From Platanthera guangdongensis (Eukaryota > Streptophyta > Magnoliopsida > Asparagales > Orchidaceae), in NCBI GenBank assembly GCA_039583875.1, contig CM077167.1, forward strand, positions 154,583,010-154,647,009: DNA of 64,000 nt. The letters run 5' to 3'. The notes beneath the pieces were generated by a model that was given only the letters and a program-made list of their open reading frames with translations, did no database searches and had not been told where the DNA came from. The position numbers and the translations under genes are program-made. Positions 44,174 to 55,999 of the stretch are shown here, one piece after another (the first letter of the stretch is position 1; each line of letters begins with the position of its first letter).

Positions 44174-44902
44174 TGTTGAAGCCAGAAACCCGACTTCACC
44201 TAGATTTCGGACCTAAGGTTGCAGCTCATACCTACTCTTCCCAAACCCCTTTCTTGGCGTGAGTCTTGGAACTAGAAACAGACCATGAGCTTCAGCTTGG
44301 AGGTCCCACCTCTTACCCGGAAGAATTAAAATTTCTTCCCCTCCCTAGCCAGTGCTGAGCTAGGTGCCTTAGAGGAAGAAGAAGTTAACCCAACCCCCTT
44401 TTTCCAGGCACCTTATCGGTCTATTTATAGACCTCTGAGTTTGACCTGCCAATAACCAAACTGAACTGACCTGAAATTACTAAAATACCATGGGTTGGGT
44501 CTGCCAATAGCCAAACTCCACTGTTTTGAAGGGTTAAACGCAGACCCCAAAGGGCAAAAGGGTAAAATTACCTGCCGTAAAAGAGTAAAACCCCCACTTG
44601 GGGGTAGGAAAGTAAAAAACGCTTTTTTCTCATATGACGAGTGAGAAAGTAACTGACAGGCGAGAGGAGCCTATCAGCTGGCTTTGCGAGTGCCTCGCCT
44701 CGTGAGATCTGTCTCGCCACAGGATGTCAACATACGTCGCGAGAGCCCTCTCGCCAGCTCCGCTGCTCCCGTCTCGCCCATTATGTTTTACCTTTTTGGA
44801 GTATCGATGAAGTTAACCCTATGGTCCTACTCGCCTCTACAATCCTCTTGCCCCTAACTCAGCACTTTTCTGAGTTGCCTCCTGTGAGCCTGAGGTTGTA
44901 CA
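44174..44902 (-). mobile_element. Solo LTR of a Tat element related to element B
   Basis: 729 bp, starts TGTTGAAGCC and ends GGTTGTACA like the B LTRs. It shares their order of motifs (GGAGGTCCCACC, TTCCCCTCCCT, GAGCTAGGTGCCTT) and a TATA box at 44421-44430. Flanking 5-mers are AATAC (44169-44173) and GATAC (44903-44907), one mismatch. It has a few GGCGAGAGG/CTCGCC words but no long array. Confidence 0.85.
44421..44430 (-). promoter_or_regulatory. TATA box in solo LTR
   Basis: CTATTTATAG on the plus strand, in the same place as in the element B LTRs. Confidence 0.55.
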
Positions 44903-45371
44903 GATACCATGATAACAAAAATAATCTAGAAGTTCAGAGCATCGTGACAGACTATCACCATATATAACAAATCACAAAATATAATGTCCAAAAAAATAAA
45001 ACTATCATCACCTGATAATCCACCCATAACACATATAACAAATACAAAATAGAACTGAAAAGATAATAATAATATTTGTTGTTGCTCTCAAGAAGCCTGT
45101 CGCACTATGCTCTCTCCAATTTTGCCGAGAGCAATCTACCACTCACGATTTGGGGAAAGGATCTGGATTTTGACAAAGAGGCTGGACCAGGTCGCTAATC
45201 AGAATGATTAAGAGAAGAAATTAAAACTGAATCGGCAATTGGAAGGTTTAATATCATGCAAAGATGGTTTGAGAACATAATTACGCATACTGGTTCAATT
45301 AAACCGGCCTACCAAAACATTATGGCGCAGTTCTTCAAGGAGCAGAAAAAATTGAAAAAAATAGCAAAAAA

Positions 45372-45566
45372 GTTTGCAACCTCCTTTTTTGAGTTTGCAA
45401 CATCCAAACTTCTGTCAGCATCGTGCAGTGAAGAAACACAAATCGCAAAAAAAAGTTGCAACCCCCATTTTTGGGGTTGCAACAATCAAATTTCAGCCAG
45501 CTATATGTGGTAAAGAGAAAAAAATAGAAACTTAAAGGTTACAACCTCTTTTTTTGAGGTTGCAAC
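45372..45566. repeat. Paired GTTGCAAC palindromes in element H internal DNA
   Basis: Pairs start at 45372/45393 (GTTTGCAAC), 45455/45476 (GTTGCAAC) and 45538/45559 (GTTACAAC/GTTGCAAC). Every pair is exactly 21 bp apart and successive pairs are 83 bp apart. The interior of each pair can fold as a hairpin (GGTTGCAAC with GTTGCAACC). Confidence 0.9.
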
Positions 45567-45906
45567 AACCGGACTTCATTTAAAAAAAATATCCTCCTCA
45601 CATTAAGCTTCCTCCGATCAAAACTAATAGAAAACACTAAATAAAAAATTTTTAATTTTGCCCATTTTTTAAATTATTATTAAAATAGATAAATATAAAA
45701 TAAATGATGGGTTACCTCCCATCTAGCGCCTAATTTATCGTAGGACTACAAAAGCAGACAGAAAAATTAAAACATAATATGCAATAAACGAAAGATAACT
45801 ACCTTGTTTATTGTCTCCCCAACACGACTTATTCAGAAATTTTAAAATTCTAAATTATTGGACGGTGAAAAGAAAAATTAACAGATAACTGTTCTAATAT
45901 TTGGGT

Positions 45907-46797
45907 CTATAGTGGGTACCGTTGCGACGATAGGACAACCACCACTTTACCTAAATAATAATACATGTTCATCACAGGTAGAGGGAACAAAAAGTAAGAA
46001 GAGGAGGAGGAATGCTCCTCACTTACCTCATCAAAATATGTATCTTTGCCCAATAAGGTATATTCATCAACAGGGAGGCTACATGGAGGGAAAAGAATGA
46101 AAGGGGCTTCCACTATGAAGGAGGACTCAACCTCCTCAAATAAGGGGATACTCATCTCATCAACTTGAGGAAAGTACACAGTAACCTCCTGAAGTATTTG
46201 TGACACATCAACTTGCTTGAGCTCAGATAATAAAATGAGATTAGGAAATAAAATAGAAGAAAGACATAAATGATTTCTAATCATAGGAGTGACCCCGGTT
46301 TCACTCCCAGTAGGTTCTAAGAATTGATCAATGTCGGTATCGTAAGCATCATAACAAGGGGGACCTGGGAACTCAAGGTCCTGGGTGGTGAGTTGGACCT
46401 CCTCCTCCAATGAAGAAGTACAAACCTGCTCTTCAAAAAGGATATCAACTTCATCCCATGTTGGCGCGTCATCGTGCTCCAAAGAATAATTCCCCTCATC
46501 GGAGATAACTATATCTTCATCCCACTTCGACGCAGCCTTATATTGTAGATTATCACCCTGCGCAATATCTTCGACGGGATTGACAAAAATAGGTGTAGAA
46601 ACGTATTGCAAAGAAAATGGAGGAACACTACTAGTATCTAATTCAGAATATGTATGCTCGGGTTCCTTTGCGGGTGGTTCAAACTTGGTTATATCATTCT
46701 TCATCTCATTCCACCAAACGATCTGCTTCAGATCTCTATACATCTTAGTAGAACCAGGGTGGTAGGAAACACTAGAACCATGCGCCTCACTGCACAA
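45907..46797 (-). pseudogene. Chimeric ORF: gypsy integrase finger piece joined to an acidic unknown protein
   Basis: 296 codons. The first ~37 residues (EAHGSSVSYHPGSTKMYRDL) are the gypsy integrase zinc-finger region and break off before its cysteines. From EPPAKEPEHTYSEL on (about 46680) the protein is strongly acidic (WDEDIVISDEGNY; EEVQLTTQDLEF) and matches nothing I recognise. The second part is open for about 255 codons, which is unusual in this decayed setting. Its true start is unclear. It may be an extra ORF of element H. Confidence 0.45.
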
Positions 46798-46828
46798 CTT
46801 AGCTCAAATATCCTCAACAGCGGGGATA

Positions 46829-47933
46829 TAATATCATCAACATATACTGCATGCACCACTAGTCCCAGGGAGGTTTTGCAAATAAATAAGGAGTGATCGA
46901 CAGAACTTCTCGTAAAACCCACGACCGCCATAATCCCGCTAAACTTGTCAAACCAAGTCAGAGGGCTTTGCTTTAGGCCATAGATAGCCTTCTTGAGCCG
47001 GCATACCTGTGTCTCCCCTTGAGCAACATACCCTGGAGGTTGCTCCATGTAGACATCCTCCTGAAGATCCCCATACAGAAAGGCATTTTTAACATCCAGC
47101 TATGAAATGGGACAATCCCTATTGACAGCCACAGAGAGGAGGACCCTGATAGTGCTGAGACGAGCAACTGAAGAGAAGGTGTCAAAATAGTCAACCCTAT
47201 AAGTCTGGGTAAAGCCTTTGGCCACAAGCCGGGCTTTGTAACAATCCACACTGCCGTCTGGTCGGAACTTTATCACAAATACCCAGCAACAACCAACGAC
47301 ATTTGTGCCGAAGGGAGGGGGAACCCGGGTCCACGTACCTCGTTCTGTGAGAGTAGCAATATCCTCATCCATGGCAGCCTTCCAATGTGGAAAAATAAGG
47401 GCCTCTTGATAAGAATGAGGAGTGGTAGTGTCAGAGATAGCCAGTGCAAACGCTCTGCAAGAAGGGGTAAGACGATCATAGGAAACAACAACAGCAAGCG
47501 TGTGCTTGGTACACTCCCAAACCCCTTTGCGAAGAACAATAGGAAGATCCAGGTTAGCGGGTTCCTCAGCATCCGGAGCATCTGTGGTGGAGAGAGCTGG
47601 CCCGGGAGTAGAGAGTAATGACGGTGGAGAGGAGGGAGATAACAGAGGTGGAGAGAGAGGAGGAGACGATGGAGATGGTGGAGGATGAAATACCTCAGTA
47701 GGTGTCGATGGGCTGGAGGGAACAGGAGGAGAATTGGAAACAACAGGAATAGGAGAGGAGGCGTCAGAGAAATAGGGAGCATTCTCGAAGAAGGTAACAT
47801 CCATGGAGACGAACTGCTTGCGAAGAGTGGGGTCAAAACAACAATAGCCTTTCTGAGTGGTAGAGTATCTCAGAAAGACACATTTAGTGGAGCGAGGGGA
47901 GAGTTTATCGTGAGTGGCGGAGGGTGCATGCAC
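46829..47933 (-). pseudogene. Integrase C-terminal region and RT of element J
   Basis: [20 protein letters not shown] is the end of integrase, followed by a Pro/Ser-rich linker. RT follows with [56 protein letters not shown] and VYVDDI at the truncation. One TAG at 47100 falls just before LDVKNAFLYG and lies in the same frame, so it is probably a point mutation (CAG to TAG). Confidence 0.88.
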
Positions 47934-49020
47934 AAAGGCTGTGCACCCAAAGATGTGTAGAGGGAGAGGAAAGGGATCCTTGCCCGGATAGAGAATGGAG
48001 AATGAGGTTTGACCGTGGAGAACCGTGGATGGAATGTGATTGATGAGATATCAAGAAATGAGAACCACATATCCCCAGTAGGAGCGAGGGACATGCATCT
48101 GCATTAGCAGAGTGCGAGCGACATCAAAGAGGTGACGGTTTTTGTGTTCTGCCACTCCATTTTGTTGCGAGGAATAGAAGCAACTTATTTGATGAACAAT
48201 CTCATGTTGCATACAGAAAGATGAAAAAGCTTGACTAATTTACTTCTTAGCATTATTAGAACATAATATTTTAATTGAAACACCAAACTGATTTTGAATT
48301 AAATGATAAAAAGATGTTCATACATCGAATAATTCAGAGCATTCTCATAAGAGATACACCCAAGTACATCAAGAGAAGTCATCTATGAAAGTAACAAAAT
48401 AAGAACTACCCCGACCAACGGTGAGGGTAGGAGCTGGACCCCAGATGTCAGAGTGAATGAGATCAAACAGACGAGTAGAGCCACGACCTTGCTTCGGTGG
48501 GAAGGTGGAACGGTGATGCTTGCCAAGTTGTCAGGTATCGCAGTTGAGAGGAGAACTGTTCGGAGGGAGGTGGGGCAGAAGCTGACGAAGAAGTCGTGGA
48601 GGAGGATGACCAAGGCAGTGATGCCACTGTAGAAGATCTGTAGACTAGGAGAAGGCGGATAGAGCGAAAATATTGTCGAGGAAGTAGAGGTCGCCGCTCT
48701 CAGTCCTAGTAGCAATCGTCCGTTGGGAGCTCGGATCCTGAAAAGAATAAGAAGTTGGAGTAAATGTGACGGAGCACTGAAGTTGCTTGCACAAAGACAT
48801 AACTGACAATAAATTGCACGGAAACTTGGGCACATAGAGAGTGTCGGCTAGGCGAAGAGACTGAGTAACATGAACCACTCCCGTCCCATGAACCGGGGAG
48901 GGAGAGCCGTCTGCAACATGGACCAGGGGCAACCGATCATGTGTTTCGAGGAGAGAGAAGCATTGAGGATTTCCCGTCATGTGATTAGTCGCACCAGAGT
49001 CGATGAGTCATTTACCTTGA
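47934..49020 (-). pseudogene. Protease, pre-integrase and integrase core of element J
   Basis: Protease active site DSGATNHMTG near 48980-49005, with a TGA four codons upstream. 48645-48980 has LRLADTLYVPKFPCNLLSVM (pre-integrase). The integrase finger (CLGHPPPRLLRQLLP) and core (DLIHSDIWGPAP; SSQQNGVAEHKNRH) follow with several stops and shifts between 48640 and 47940. Confidence 0.8.
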
Positions 49021-49424
49021 GTAACCACGTGAGCACTACCTGATGACGTGACCACTGAGGCAGACGACTTTTAAGAGGAGGTGGAAGAGTCACCAGAAGG
49101 GCGAAGATGTGGATGTTTCATCTAACAACAATCCACAAGATGCCCAGTGCGGCCACAGTGAGAGCAGAAGAAGCGCGAAGAGCTACGCCCACTAGAATGT
49201 TGGTGGATCATGTCATAGGACTCTGTAAGTCGCAGAAGATAGCACACAACAAGAAGTTCTTGGAAGTTCTTGTGTTGTTCGGCCAAATCCGCAGAGAAGG
49301 GGCGATGTTGAAGAATCTAAACCCCGAGAGCCTATACTTGTTGATAAGCGGCAACAGGAGACATGGAAGGACGGGCAAAGAGGTCCGCATATAGAGTATA
49401 TATGCGGGACGTCTGAGCCCCCTT

Positions 49425-49766
49425 CTAGTACAGAGCAGCAAGATGATGCCAATACTTCCTGACTGTCTCATCATGACGGATGACGGGAAGACATTCATCT
49501 GAAAGGTTGTTAGCTAGCCAAGTGTTCACAAGTGCGTCGCTACCATGCCAGTTGTCAAACTCAGCGAAAGTGGGAGGAGGAGGATCATCGGTGAGGTGGT
49601 GGTGTTTGCATTGTGAGCGAAGAGGGAAGGTGAAGGAGACACTCCAATTTGGATAGTTGGAACCGATAAGTTTGGAGACGGTGCCAAGATTCCCGGAAGG
49701 AGTGGGAGGATGGGGCGTATTGGCCACAGGCGTAGCGGTGGTGGTAGAGGACCCGAAAAGAGCCAT
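49425..49766 (-). pseudogene. Gag N-terminus of element J
   Basis: ATG at 49764-49766 (MALFGSSTTTATPVANTP). Gag core LIGSNYPNWSVSFTFPLRSQ, then WHGSDALVNTWLANNLSDE. The frame ends at HLAALY, and later gag (LYTR then GLRRP...YSIYAD in another frame, 49213-49452) continues to a degenerate zinc-knuckle region near 49130-49190. Confidence 0.8.
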
Positions 49767-50145
49767 AGAAGAGAGGTTGTGTGGGTAGCAAGCCGCGAAG
49801 ACCACACGAATAGGAAGGGACAAGAACAACGCAAACCGCGGCGGATAAGAGAAGAAACCGCAGCGAACACAAGCCGAGGTTCTGTAGCGGTCACAGTGTC
49901 AACACACCAGTGGCTAGATAGGTCATGACCAAGCAGCTGAAGAAAGCAGAGGGAAAGAAGTCGGGCGGGTAGATAGAAGTCCGCGTGAACAGGAAGTCGG
50001 GCGGGTAGATAGAAAACCGCACGAACAGGAGACAGAGAAACTGCGAAAGCAAGTTGCGGATTGAGAGAGAGAGAGAGATAGGGCAAGAAGAGGATCAAAC
50101 CGCGCGGACAGGAGAAGGCACCATATCGGGAGAAAATGATCGACT

Positions 50146-50157
50146 CCTCTGATACCA
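50146..50157 (-). promoter_or_regulatory. Primer-binding site of element J (initiator tRNA-Met)
   Basis: The reverse complement reads TGGTATCAGAGG, directly at the LTR edge. Confidence 0.85.
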
Positions 50158-50581
50158 TGTGCGAACAGACAAGAATAAACCAAAAAATGGAATAATGGAA
50201 ATCTTTATTATCCAAAAAAGTGCGTATTACAAGGTATAGCCTCCCTTTTATAGAATGGAGGAGATGAAAGAGATTACAATTAAACAATGTGAGACTAAAT
50301 AATTACAGGTACAGACGGTTTAACATAAATACAAGCCGACCAAGCCGTACGGTTAGATGAATAGGCTAACCGCCCGGCATCCACTAGAAGGAGAGAACAA
50401 GCCGCCAGGGGAGACCGCCAGATTGCCCGGTCTCCAAGTCGCCTGAGATAAACCGGCAGACCGCTAGGACACCAACAACAACAGTCCAACAACCAGACCG
50501 CTTGAGAGAAACTGACAGACCGCACGGTCTATAGTCCGCCGGAGTTAGACAGCCAGATCGCCCGGTCCCTATTCTACAACA
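50158..50581 (-). repeat. Element J 5' LTR
   Basis: 424 bp, TGTGCGAACAG...CTACAACA on the plus strand (TGTTGTAG...TTCGCACA in element orientation). A TATA box (reverse complement CTATAAAAGG) lies at 50244-50253. CCGCCCGG/CCGCACGG words are scattered through the U3 half. Confidence 0.88.
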
Positions 50582-51518
<937 letters not shown>

Positions 51519-52096
51519 ACTCGACGCCAAAACTTCAGCCACTCGACGCCTCTCTACTTCACTCGATGCCAAGACAGTTTCAGTCAAAGCACTCGACGCA
51601 TGGCTGCTTCACTTGACGCTTAGATGAATACAGTCAAAGCTCTCAACGCCATAGCTACTTCACTCGATGCTCTCGATTCCATAGCTACTTCACTCGACGC
51701 TCTTGACGCCATAGCTGCTTCACATGACGCGTAAACAGATACAGTCAAAGCACTCAACGCCAAGGCAGATTCACTAAATGCACTTGATGCCAAAGCATAT
51801 TCACTCGACGTCAAGCCGGATTCAGTCAACTCACTCAACTCCAAGGCAGATTCACTCAATGCACTTGATGCCAAAGAATATTCACTCGACGCCAAGCCTG
51901 GTTCAGTCAACACACTCAACGCCAAGGGAGATTCACTCAATGCACTCGACGCCAAAGCATATTCACTTGACGCCAAGCCTGATTCAGTCAACACACTCAA
52001 TGCTAAGGCAGATTCACTCAACGCACTCAATGTCAAAGTATATTCACTCGACGTCAAGCCCGATTCAGTCAACACACTCAATTCCAAGGCTACACT
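51519..52096. repeat. Periodic ACTCGACGCC array with alternating 9 and 21 bp steps
   Basis: Copies and variants start at 51519, 51541, 51561, 51591, 51611, 51632, 51641, 51662, 51671, 51692, 51701, 51722, 51742, 51752, 51773, 51782, 51803, 51824 and 51833, and continue to about 52096. Steps are almost all 20-22 or 9-10 bp, multiples of a helical turn. The minus-strand 159-codon frame (repeating ESGLASSEYALASSALSES) is a by-product of the repeat. Confidence 0.85.
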
Positions 52097-52439
52097 CAAC
52101 GAATTTACTTAGAGTTTAATTTAATTTTTTTTCTAACAAAAGGACTTACAACAGTTTAACCAAAGACACTTCTTCTTTCTACCCAAAAATCTGATTTCCT
52201 ATAGGAAAATTCCAGACTTTTACTCCCCCTAATCTACACCAATCTTAGATCATTTTATTTAAAAGAAGAGGAAGAGAAAGTCAGGAACAAAGTGTTTCAT
52301 ACCAAAACAGTAAAAGGACAAGACATAAGATTTTCTTTTGACTACCACTTTGACAGATGTAGGACTTGATTTACTGCAAAAATTGCAAGAAAAATTAGAT
52401 CAGAAACTTTTAGAAAGGAATTAGATAAAGAAAGAGGAG

Positions 52440-53149
52440 TTTTGAAACCACCACTTGCCTTAAACTTCCTATCTCAACTTTCTGAACACTCCATGACACA
52501 AATCAGACAAAAACAAAGTACGGCAACGTGATCTGGAGAGATTTGGACAAAACGAGAGGTTAGGGCTACTCACCCCAACACCAAAAGGTTCGAGAAAACA
52601 AAAATACCACCACCAACGCATCAATCTCGACGAGAGCTTTCCGAATCTACCCTCTGTTGACGATTCCGAGCATCGGAACACTTACAATCGGCGGCCGAAG
52701 GCCTCACGATATTTGTCGCCTACTTTCTCCCGCAATTTGGTTCGATGGCTTGGGGGAGAAGATAATGAATATGGTTTCCAATTATAAGTATTTATATATC
52801 ATATAATAATAATATAGTATTTTTACTAATACTTAAATGTCCAAATGACCAAAACTCGAGTCAACTCGGATTTCTACGAAATTTGCACCGAGGCTAAATA
52901 CCAATGGCACAAAACTAACAGCGAAGTCGAAATTAAGACTCAACAAACCAAGCTCGGGTTAAAATTCCTCAAACTTACAACCAACATTAGCCTACTAAAA
53001 TCCACCGAGCCAAAACTTCAGATTCCAAAGAGCAAAAATCACGCTCCAACAACGGTACCCGTTAACTACGCGATAATGTAACGCTCTTACGCCATAAATT
53101 TGTCACTAAATAAATTAAAATAAACATCAAAAAATCAGGGGCGTTACAT
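52440..53149 (-). mobile_element. Gypsy LTR-like fragment (TGTAACGCCCC type)
   Basis: In reverse complement it begins TGTAACGCCCCTGATTTTTT at 53149 and runs through a CCCCCAAGCCATCGAACC stretch, as in LTRs of some chromoviruses (recalled, not searched). Potential splice-like sequences follow in that direction. The other end is not defined; 52440 is arbitrary. A host promoter or 5' untranslated region cannot be excluded. Confidence 0.4.
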
Positions 53150-53646
53150 TGACCTTCATTGCAAAAAATGCCTTGAAACAGGGAAAGAAAAATATATGTA
53201 TGTATTCGCAAATGCAATACTCCAACACTCATTGCTATATTGTGCGCAACTGTGCGGACAAGAGCATGCTTGTGCAAGAAGCACAAACACCCCCACACAC
53301 GCACAATGAACGACACACAACCACCCTACGCAACATACATAAGCGTGCATCGCACACACAAGGCGTGTGGGACTTTTGGGGGCAAATGATGGGATCTCCC
53401 ACAATTTGTTAGAATTCCAGGCTACAAATAATTGGAATTTCATTGCCCCCCACTAACTTTGTGGGGGGTTACGAAGAAAATTGCCGAAACCGACAAGTGC
53501 ACGATATGCATGCATGATCCAAGCACGATTCGAGCCGTGCCAATCTCCGTCATACCAACCACCCGTCGCCAACCGACCTTCGCCGCTCCCATTGTTGCAT
53601 GCATGCAGCCGCGAGGGACTGAGATTGACACATCCTTCCCAGAGTG
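53150..53646. other. Unassigned non-coding DNA
   Basis: CA-rich stretch near 53280-53350 and scattered CG-rich words; no frame or element end recognised. Its last five bases (GAGTG) abut the LTR of element F and would be half of its target duplication. Confidence 0.5.
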
Positions 53647-55776
53647 TGTAACGCCCTAATTTTCTTAAGGAAGGATATGGTGTTCTGGAGGCTATTGCCC
53701 GGCGGTAGGTAGGTACTGCTCGGCGGTAGCTCCATTGTAAGCATCGACAACATTGAGAGCGTTGAGTGAGGCGAGGTGACTCAACGCCTAGAATACCGTG
53801 CAGCGGTAGGTTTCTAGCGCGCGACGTTAGCCATTTTAGTGTCCGAGTTCTCGGGAAGTTAAAACCAAGTGGTAGGGTTAATGTTGGCGATAGCTTGGCA
53901 ATTTATTTGTCAAAGCGCTCGGGCTACTACCGCGCGGAGGTAGTAGCTATCACGTGGTGAAAGCAGGGGCGGTCGTGATGTAACGGTCGCTAGCAGGCGC
54001 GAGTTGCTAGCATCCTAACGCTCGGCGTTAGCGAATCTTTAATGGCATGGCCACGTGATGGCCTGTGATTTGAGTGATTGGGAAGTTGCGCTCGTAACAA
54101 GGTGTTGAATATCGATACCGCGCGACGATAGTTAGTTACCGCACGACGATATCTTGGTTTATATCCCTGGTTTGGTTGTTTTTCTTCATCTTCTTTTGGA
54201 GAGGAGTTTTTGGCCTGGATTTCTAGAGGAGCAGCGCTGGGAAGGAGGGTTCTCGTTGTCGTTAGAGATTCGGAGTCTGGATTCACAAAGCGAGTTCGGA
54301 TCTACGGAGGCAAGCTCGCAGCGGTCGTTTTCAACCGTCTAGATTTCTCCCTTGGCGCCAAACAAGACTACAAGGGTAACGATCCTCTTCCTTGGACATG
54401 TGAAGTCCTTTCTTTTGGCATTAGAGGGTAGACACTCCACGAATACATGGATGTGGTTCTCCCAACCGGAAGGTCTGTGTATCCCAGTTAATTTGCATTT
54501 AGATTCGGAATCGAAGTACGTAATAGGCATGTTATGTGAAGCTCATCCGGACGGGTTGGTCTGGATTGGTGATGTTTGTATGTTTGTATGTTTGTATGTC
54601 GGAGAAGTCTCCATGGTAATCACGTAGATTTTGGATTTGCGGGGTGTGCATATGACTGCACCTATTTTGGGGGAAGAACCGATAGTCTGTCCCCCTACCG
54701 CGTGGCGGTAGTTCTACCGCCGGGGGTAGCTCTAGTGAGCATTGTGTTCTACTATTGAGAAGCCTGTCTCGTGGAGACCCGTGGGCTAATGTTTTGAGGC
54801 ATGTCTCTCTCAGAGACCTGGGGGCCAATATTGTGGGTGTGAGCTTAAATTTCTCAGCTTTGGTAGCCATGAGTGTTAGCTTAAGATCCTTACAAAATTA
54901 TGGATCATGCGGAAAAGGGAAATGGGATGCTGACCCACTTCAGGCCTGCTAGCCGGATGATTTGAGTACGAGATATGGCTAAACTATAACCTCCCCTATG
55001 CCAGTCGACTTGGAGTGGTCAATGTGTAAAGCACATGACTTGTCGAAGCACTGGGGCGTTGTCTCTAGCCCTTACCCTTGTGAGACTGAAAGCTCAAGCA
55101 TTGCTTGCCGTCACAGAGAATGGTGGTGCGACCCTAGAGGTCATGTGCACCAAGAATGTTCCCTGAGAGTACAAGGCCTTGGGCGTTTGCGCCAATGTAT
55201 GTGGCGAATGGTGCTGAAGTTGCACGTTCCTATTGTCATGTTGTGTTTATACTAATACCTGTATGGAAAGAGCATCGCCACCCCGGGTGAGGGGTGGGTT
55301 TGTTTAAATTTGGTCAGCTAATGTTGACCGTTGCTATTATTTGCCACCGTGCGGTGGAATGTTGCGTGCAGATGTTGCTGATCCAAGAGGGAAGTAGCGG
55401 GTTGGAGCCCAGAAATATTGTGTTGTCCCTTGAAGGCCAAATCGAATACTTGTGTTATTTTATCATTCATGTGTGGCTGTCCTACATGCCGAAGTATGTA
55501 ACACATTTTAATTCAAGTTGAACAATGCAATGCCTTAAGGCCAAGCCTTATTTGCTATTTATTTTACATTCCTAGTTGTGGTAGTGGACATTAATGTTGT
55601 TGTTGGGTTCTGTTTACAACTTTTAAATTACTTCCGCTAGAATGCACTATGTGTTAGGATGCAAAATATTGGATGATGGTTTCAATTTAGTAACTCCTTG
55701 GTCTGTCTGTAGTATATGGAGTCAAGCCCCAGCCGGACCTTCTGTTATATGATATGTGATGGATGGGGGTGTTACA
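53647..55776 (+). repeat. Element F 5' LTR, with CTACCGC/GCGGTAG dyads
   Basis: 2130 bp, TGTAACGCCC...GGTGTTACA. The first kilobase carries GGCGGTAG at 53701 and 53722 (21 bp apart), GCGGTAG near 53803, CTACCGCGCGGAGGTAG near 53930, TACCGCGCGACGATAG near 54117, and CTACCGCGTGGCGGTAG near 54694. The half from about 54350 on resembles the element C LTR (GTAACGATCCTCTTCCTTGG, TTGGTCTGGATTGGTGATG). Confidence 0.86.
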
Positions 55777-55777
55777 A

Positions 55778-55790
55778 GTTGTTATCAAAC
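55778..55790 (+). promoter_or_regulatory. Degenerate primer-binding site of element F
   Basis: GTTGTTATCAAAC follows the LTR; it resembles TGGTATCAGAGC, but with several changes. Confidence 0.4.
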
Positions 55791-55999
55791 TCTGTTGTCA
55801 GTCTTCCTTATTTGAATTCGTGGACGAATTCTTTTAAGGGGTGGTGAGCACTGGTATGTGCATTGTCGTTATAACATAAAGGAACCCATGAATGTCCACT
55901 TAAAAATGAAAATACACATGTTTAAGGAACCTGAGTGTTCCAATGATTGTGTTTTGGCAATCTATCTATCGCCTAATCGAGTGTTTTTACAACTATAGG

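Larger units (their letters stand above)
40819..46828 (-). mobile_element. Element H: LTR element related to G, 5'-truncated, with nested solo LTR
   Basis: The 3' LTR is at 40819-42097 (TGATAC...TTATCA on the plus strand). The adjoining reverse-complement GTGTGGAGGTG is a polypurine tract, and a second, longer purine run (GTGTGGAGGTGGGGGTGG) lies at about 43361-43378. The internal region has no gag-pol except an integrase zinc-finger piece at its far end (46690-46828). It contains a solo Tat LTR at 44174-44902. At about 46828 it abuts the copia element J inside RT. The 5' LTR is missing. Confidence 0.68.
46829..50581 (-). mobile_element. Element J: Ty1/copia retrotransposon, 3' half missing
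   Basis: 5' LTR at 50158-50581, then primer site, gag, protease, integrase and RT in copia order. It ends inside RT, two residues after the catalytic YVDD. The rest of RT, RNase H and the 3' LTR are absent; element H integrase DNA follows. A short LTR (424 bp) and the gag type separate it from D and E. Confidence 0.88.

Noticed and set aside
51620..52099. 159-codon Ser/Ala/Leu repeat protein on the minus strand
   Set aside because: The period follows the DNA array, and copies of the word are degenerate at coding-relevant positions. No evidence of a gene.
52440..53149. Host gene promoter or 5' exon
   Set aside because: Splice-like signals exist in reverse orientation, but TGTAACGCCCC at the edge points to an LTR, and no coding exon follows.
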